This document shows, piece by piece, positions 4,882 to 5,457 of a stretch of 5,457 nucleotides of DNA (its first letter is position 1; each line of letters opens with the position of its first letter). The stretch comes from a bacterium (GTDB taxonomy: Bacteria > Actinomycetota > Acidimicrobiia > Acidimicrobiales > CATQHL01), in assembly GCA_026713745.1 (NCBI GenBank), contig JAPONU010000372.1, forward strand, positions 1 through 5,457, in the 5' to 3' direction. The notes under the pieces were generated by a model. The model was given only the letters and a program-made list of their open reading frames with translations. It did not search any database and was not told where the DNA came from. A program made the translations under genes and the position numbers.

Positions 4882-5451
4882 ATGGAACAGGCAATACTCG
4901 GCGTCGTCGGCCTCATACTCATGGTTGTTCTCCACCAGGACCGGGCGCGCCGCGCCGACATCGGCGCACTGCGCGCGGACGGCACCGACCTGCGCAGCGA
5001 CATGACCGACCTGCGCAAGGACATGACCGATCTGCGCAAGGACATGACCGATCTGCGCAAGGACATGACCAACGGATTCACCGACCTGCGCAGCAACATG
5101 ACCGATCTGCGCAAGGACATGACCGACGGATTCACCGACCTGCGCAAGGACATGACCGACGGATTCACCGACCTGCGCAAGGACATGACCGACGGATTCA
5201 CCGACCTGCGCGAGGACATGACCGACGGATTCACCGACCTGCGCAAGGACATGACCGACGGATTCACCGACGTGCGCGAGGACATGACCGACGGATTCGC
5301 TGCCCACCGCGAAGAAACGCGGCAGCAGATCGAGACATCGGCGGCCCGCACGGACACGCGGATCGACAACCTCACCACGGCCGTCATCGACCTTGCGAAG
5401 GCCGTCGGCAAGGTCGAAGGCCGCACCGAGACCCTGAAGCTCGTCGAGTAG
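4882..5451 (+). CDS. Membrane-anchored repeat coiled-coil protein
   Basis: A 189-residue protein. Residues 4-18 (AILGVVGLILMVVLH) form one hydrophobic segment followed by RARR, consistent with an N-terminal anchor and a cytoplasmic remainder. Residues 35-146 are twelve tandem repeats: five 7-mers of the TDLRKDM type and seven 11-mers of the TDGFTDLRKDM type. L and M spaced 4-3 make a heptad, and F, L and M spaced 3-4-4 make a hendecad, so a long parallel coiled coil is expected. The C-terminal part (147-189) continues helical with RIDNLTTAVIDLAKAVGKVEG. The start at 4882 is preferred over an in-frame upstream start because GGGGAGAGGG precedes it and the anchor follows at once. I recognise no enzyme motif. 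It may be a scaffold or tether; similar small anchored coiled coils occur widely with unknown function. Confidence 0.85.
   Translation: MEQAILGVVGLILMVVLHQDRARRADIGALRADGTDLRSDMTDLRKDMTDLRKDMTDLRKDMTNGFTDLRSNMTDLRKDMTDGFTDLRKDMTDGFTDLRKDMTDGFTDLREDMTDGFTDLRKDMTDGFTDVREDMTDGFAAHREETRQQIETSAARTDTRIDNLTTAVIDLAKAVGKVEGRTETLKLVE
4984..5319 (+). repeat. Tandem 21- and 33-base in-frame repeats
   Basis: Twelve adjacent units with very similar DNA encode the coiled coil. A 33-base unit equals the 21-base unit plus a 12-base insert coding DGFT (GACGGATTCACC). Order of unit lengths in residues: 7, 7, 7, 7, 11, 7, then six of 11, the last degenerate. Every unit is a multiple of three, so copy number can change without breaking the frame. 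The same property keeps two antisense frames open through the block. Confidence 0.9.
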
Positions 5452-5457
5452 CCCGCC

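Noticed and set aside
4984..5319. Regularly spaced repeats considered as a CRISPR array
   Set aside because: The units are directly adjacent and coding, with no unique spacers; they encode a continuous coiled coil.
4794..5426. Antisense ORFs (210 and 147 codons) with RRSVNPSVMSL and ESVGHVLAQVG repeats
   Set aside because: These are by-products of the 21/33-base repeats, whose length keeps every frame open. The plus frame has a ribosome binding site, a membrane anchor and coiled-coil periodicity.

Overview
The window is very GC-rich DNA with strong G/C bias at third codon positions, GTG starts and start/stop overlaps. This suggests a high-GC actinobacterium. An uncultured Acidimicrobiia-like lineage is my guess from the general style of the proteins, but the sequence contains no rRNA or phylogenetic marker to prove it. 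I see no tRNA, rRNA, CRISPR array, transposase or phage gene.

Layout. (1) Positions 3-1565, plus strand: the 3' part of a large gene for a probably exported protein. It has a Pro/Asp- and Ala-rich linker, a small Ig-like region and a von Willebrand factor A (VWA) domain with a metal-binding (MIDAS) motif. Its start lies off the left edge. (2) Positions 2749-1612, minus strand: a compact three-gene operon of AbrB-type antitoxin, PIN-domain toxin (VapBC family) and RDD-family membrane protein. Both junctions can be read as 4-base GTGA stop/start overlaps. (3) Positions 2912-3655, plus strand: a glyoxalase-II-like metallo-beta-lactamase-fold hydrolase with a complete metal-ligand set and a good ribosome binding site. 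It may be preceded by a 38-codon ORF. (4) Positions 4568-3810, minus strand: a two-gene unit of a small HicA-like basic protein followed by a helix-turn-helix protein whose N-terminal part looks HicB-like. I interpret it as a second toxin-antitoxin module. (5) Positions 4569-4881: a 313-base gene-free stretch. It holds a candidate promoter/operator, an imperfect inverted repeat, a remnant matching the 3' end of the hydrolase gene, and a sharply AT-rich island that probably carries the promoter for (6). (6) Positions 4882-5451, plus strand: a single-pass membrane-anchored coiled-coil protein built from near-identical 7- and 11-residue repeats encoded by tandem DNA repeats.

Functional picture. 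Two separate toxin-antitoxin-type units lie within about 3 kb, together with an RDD membrane protein, a repeat-built membrane coiled coil and a gene remnant. This looks like an accessory or genomic-flux region rather than a housekeeping operon. The VWA protein and the hydrolase show no evident functional link to their neighbours. The points most worth following are the HicA-like/HTH pair, the translational coupling of the RDD protein to VapBC, and the in-frame expandable coiled-coil repeats.
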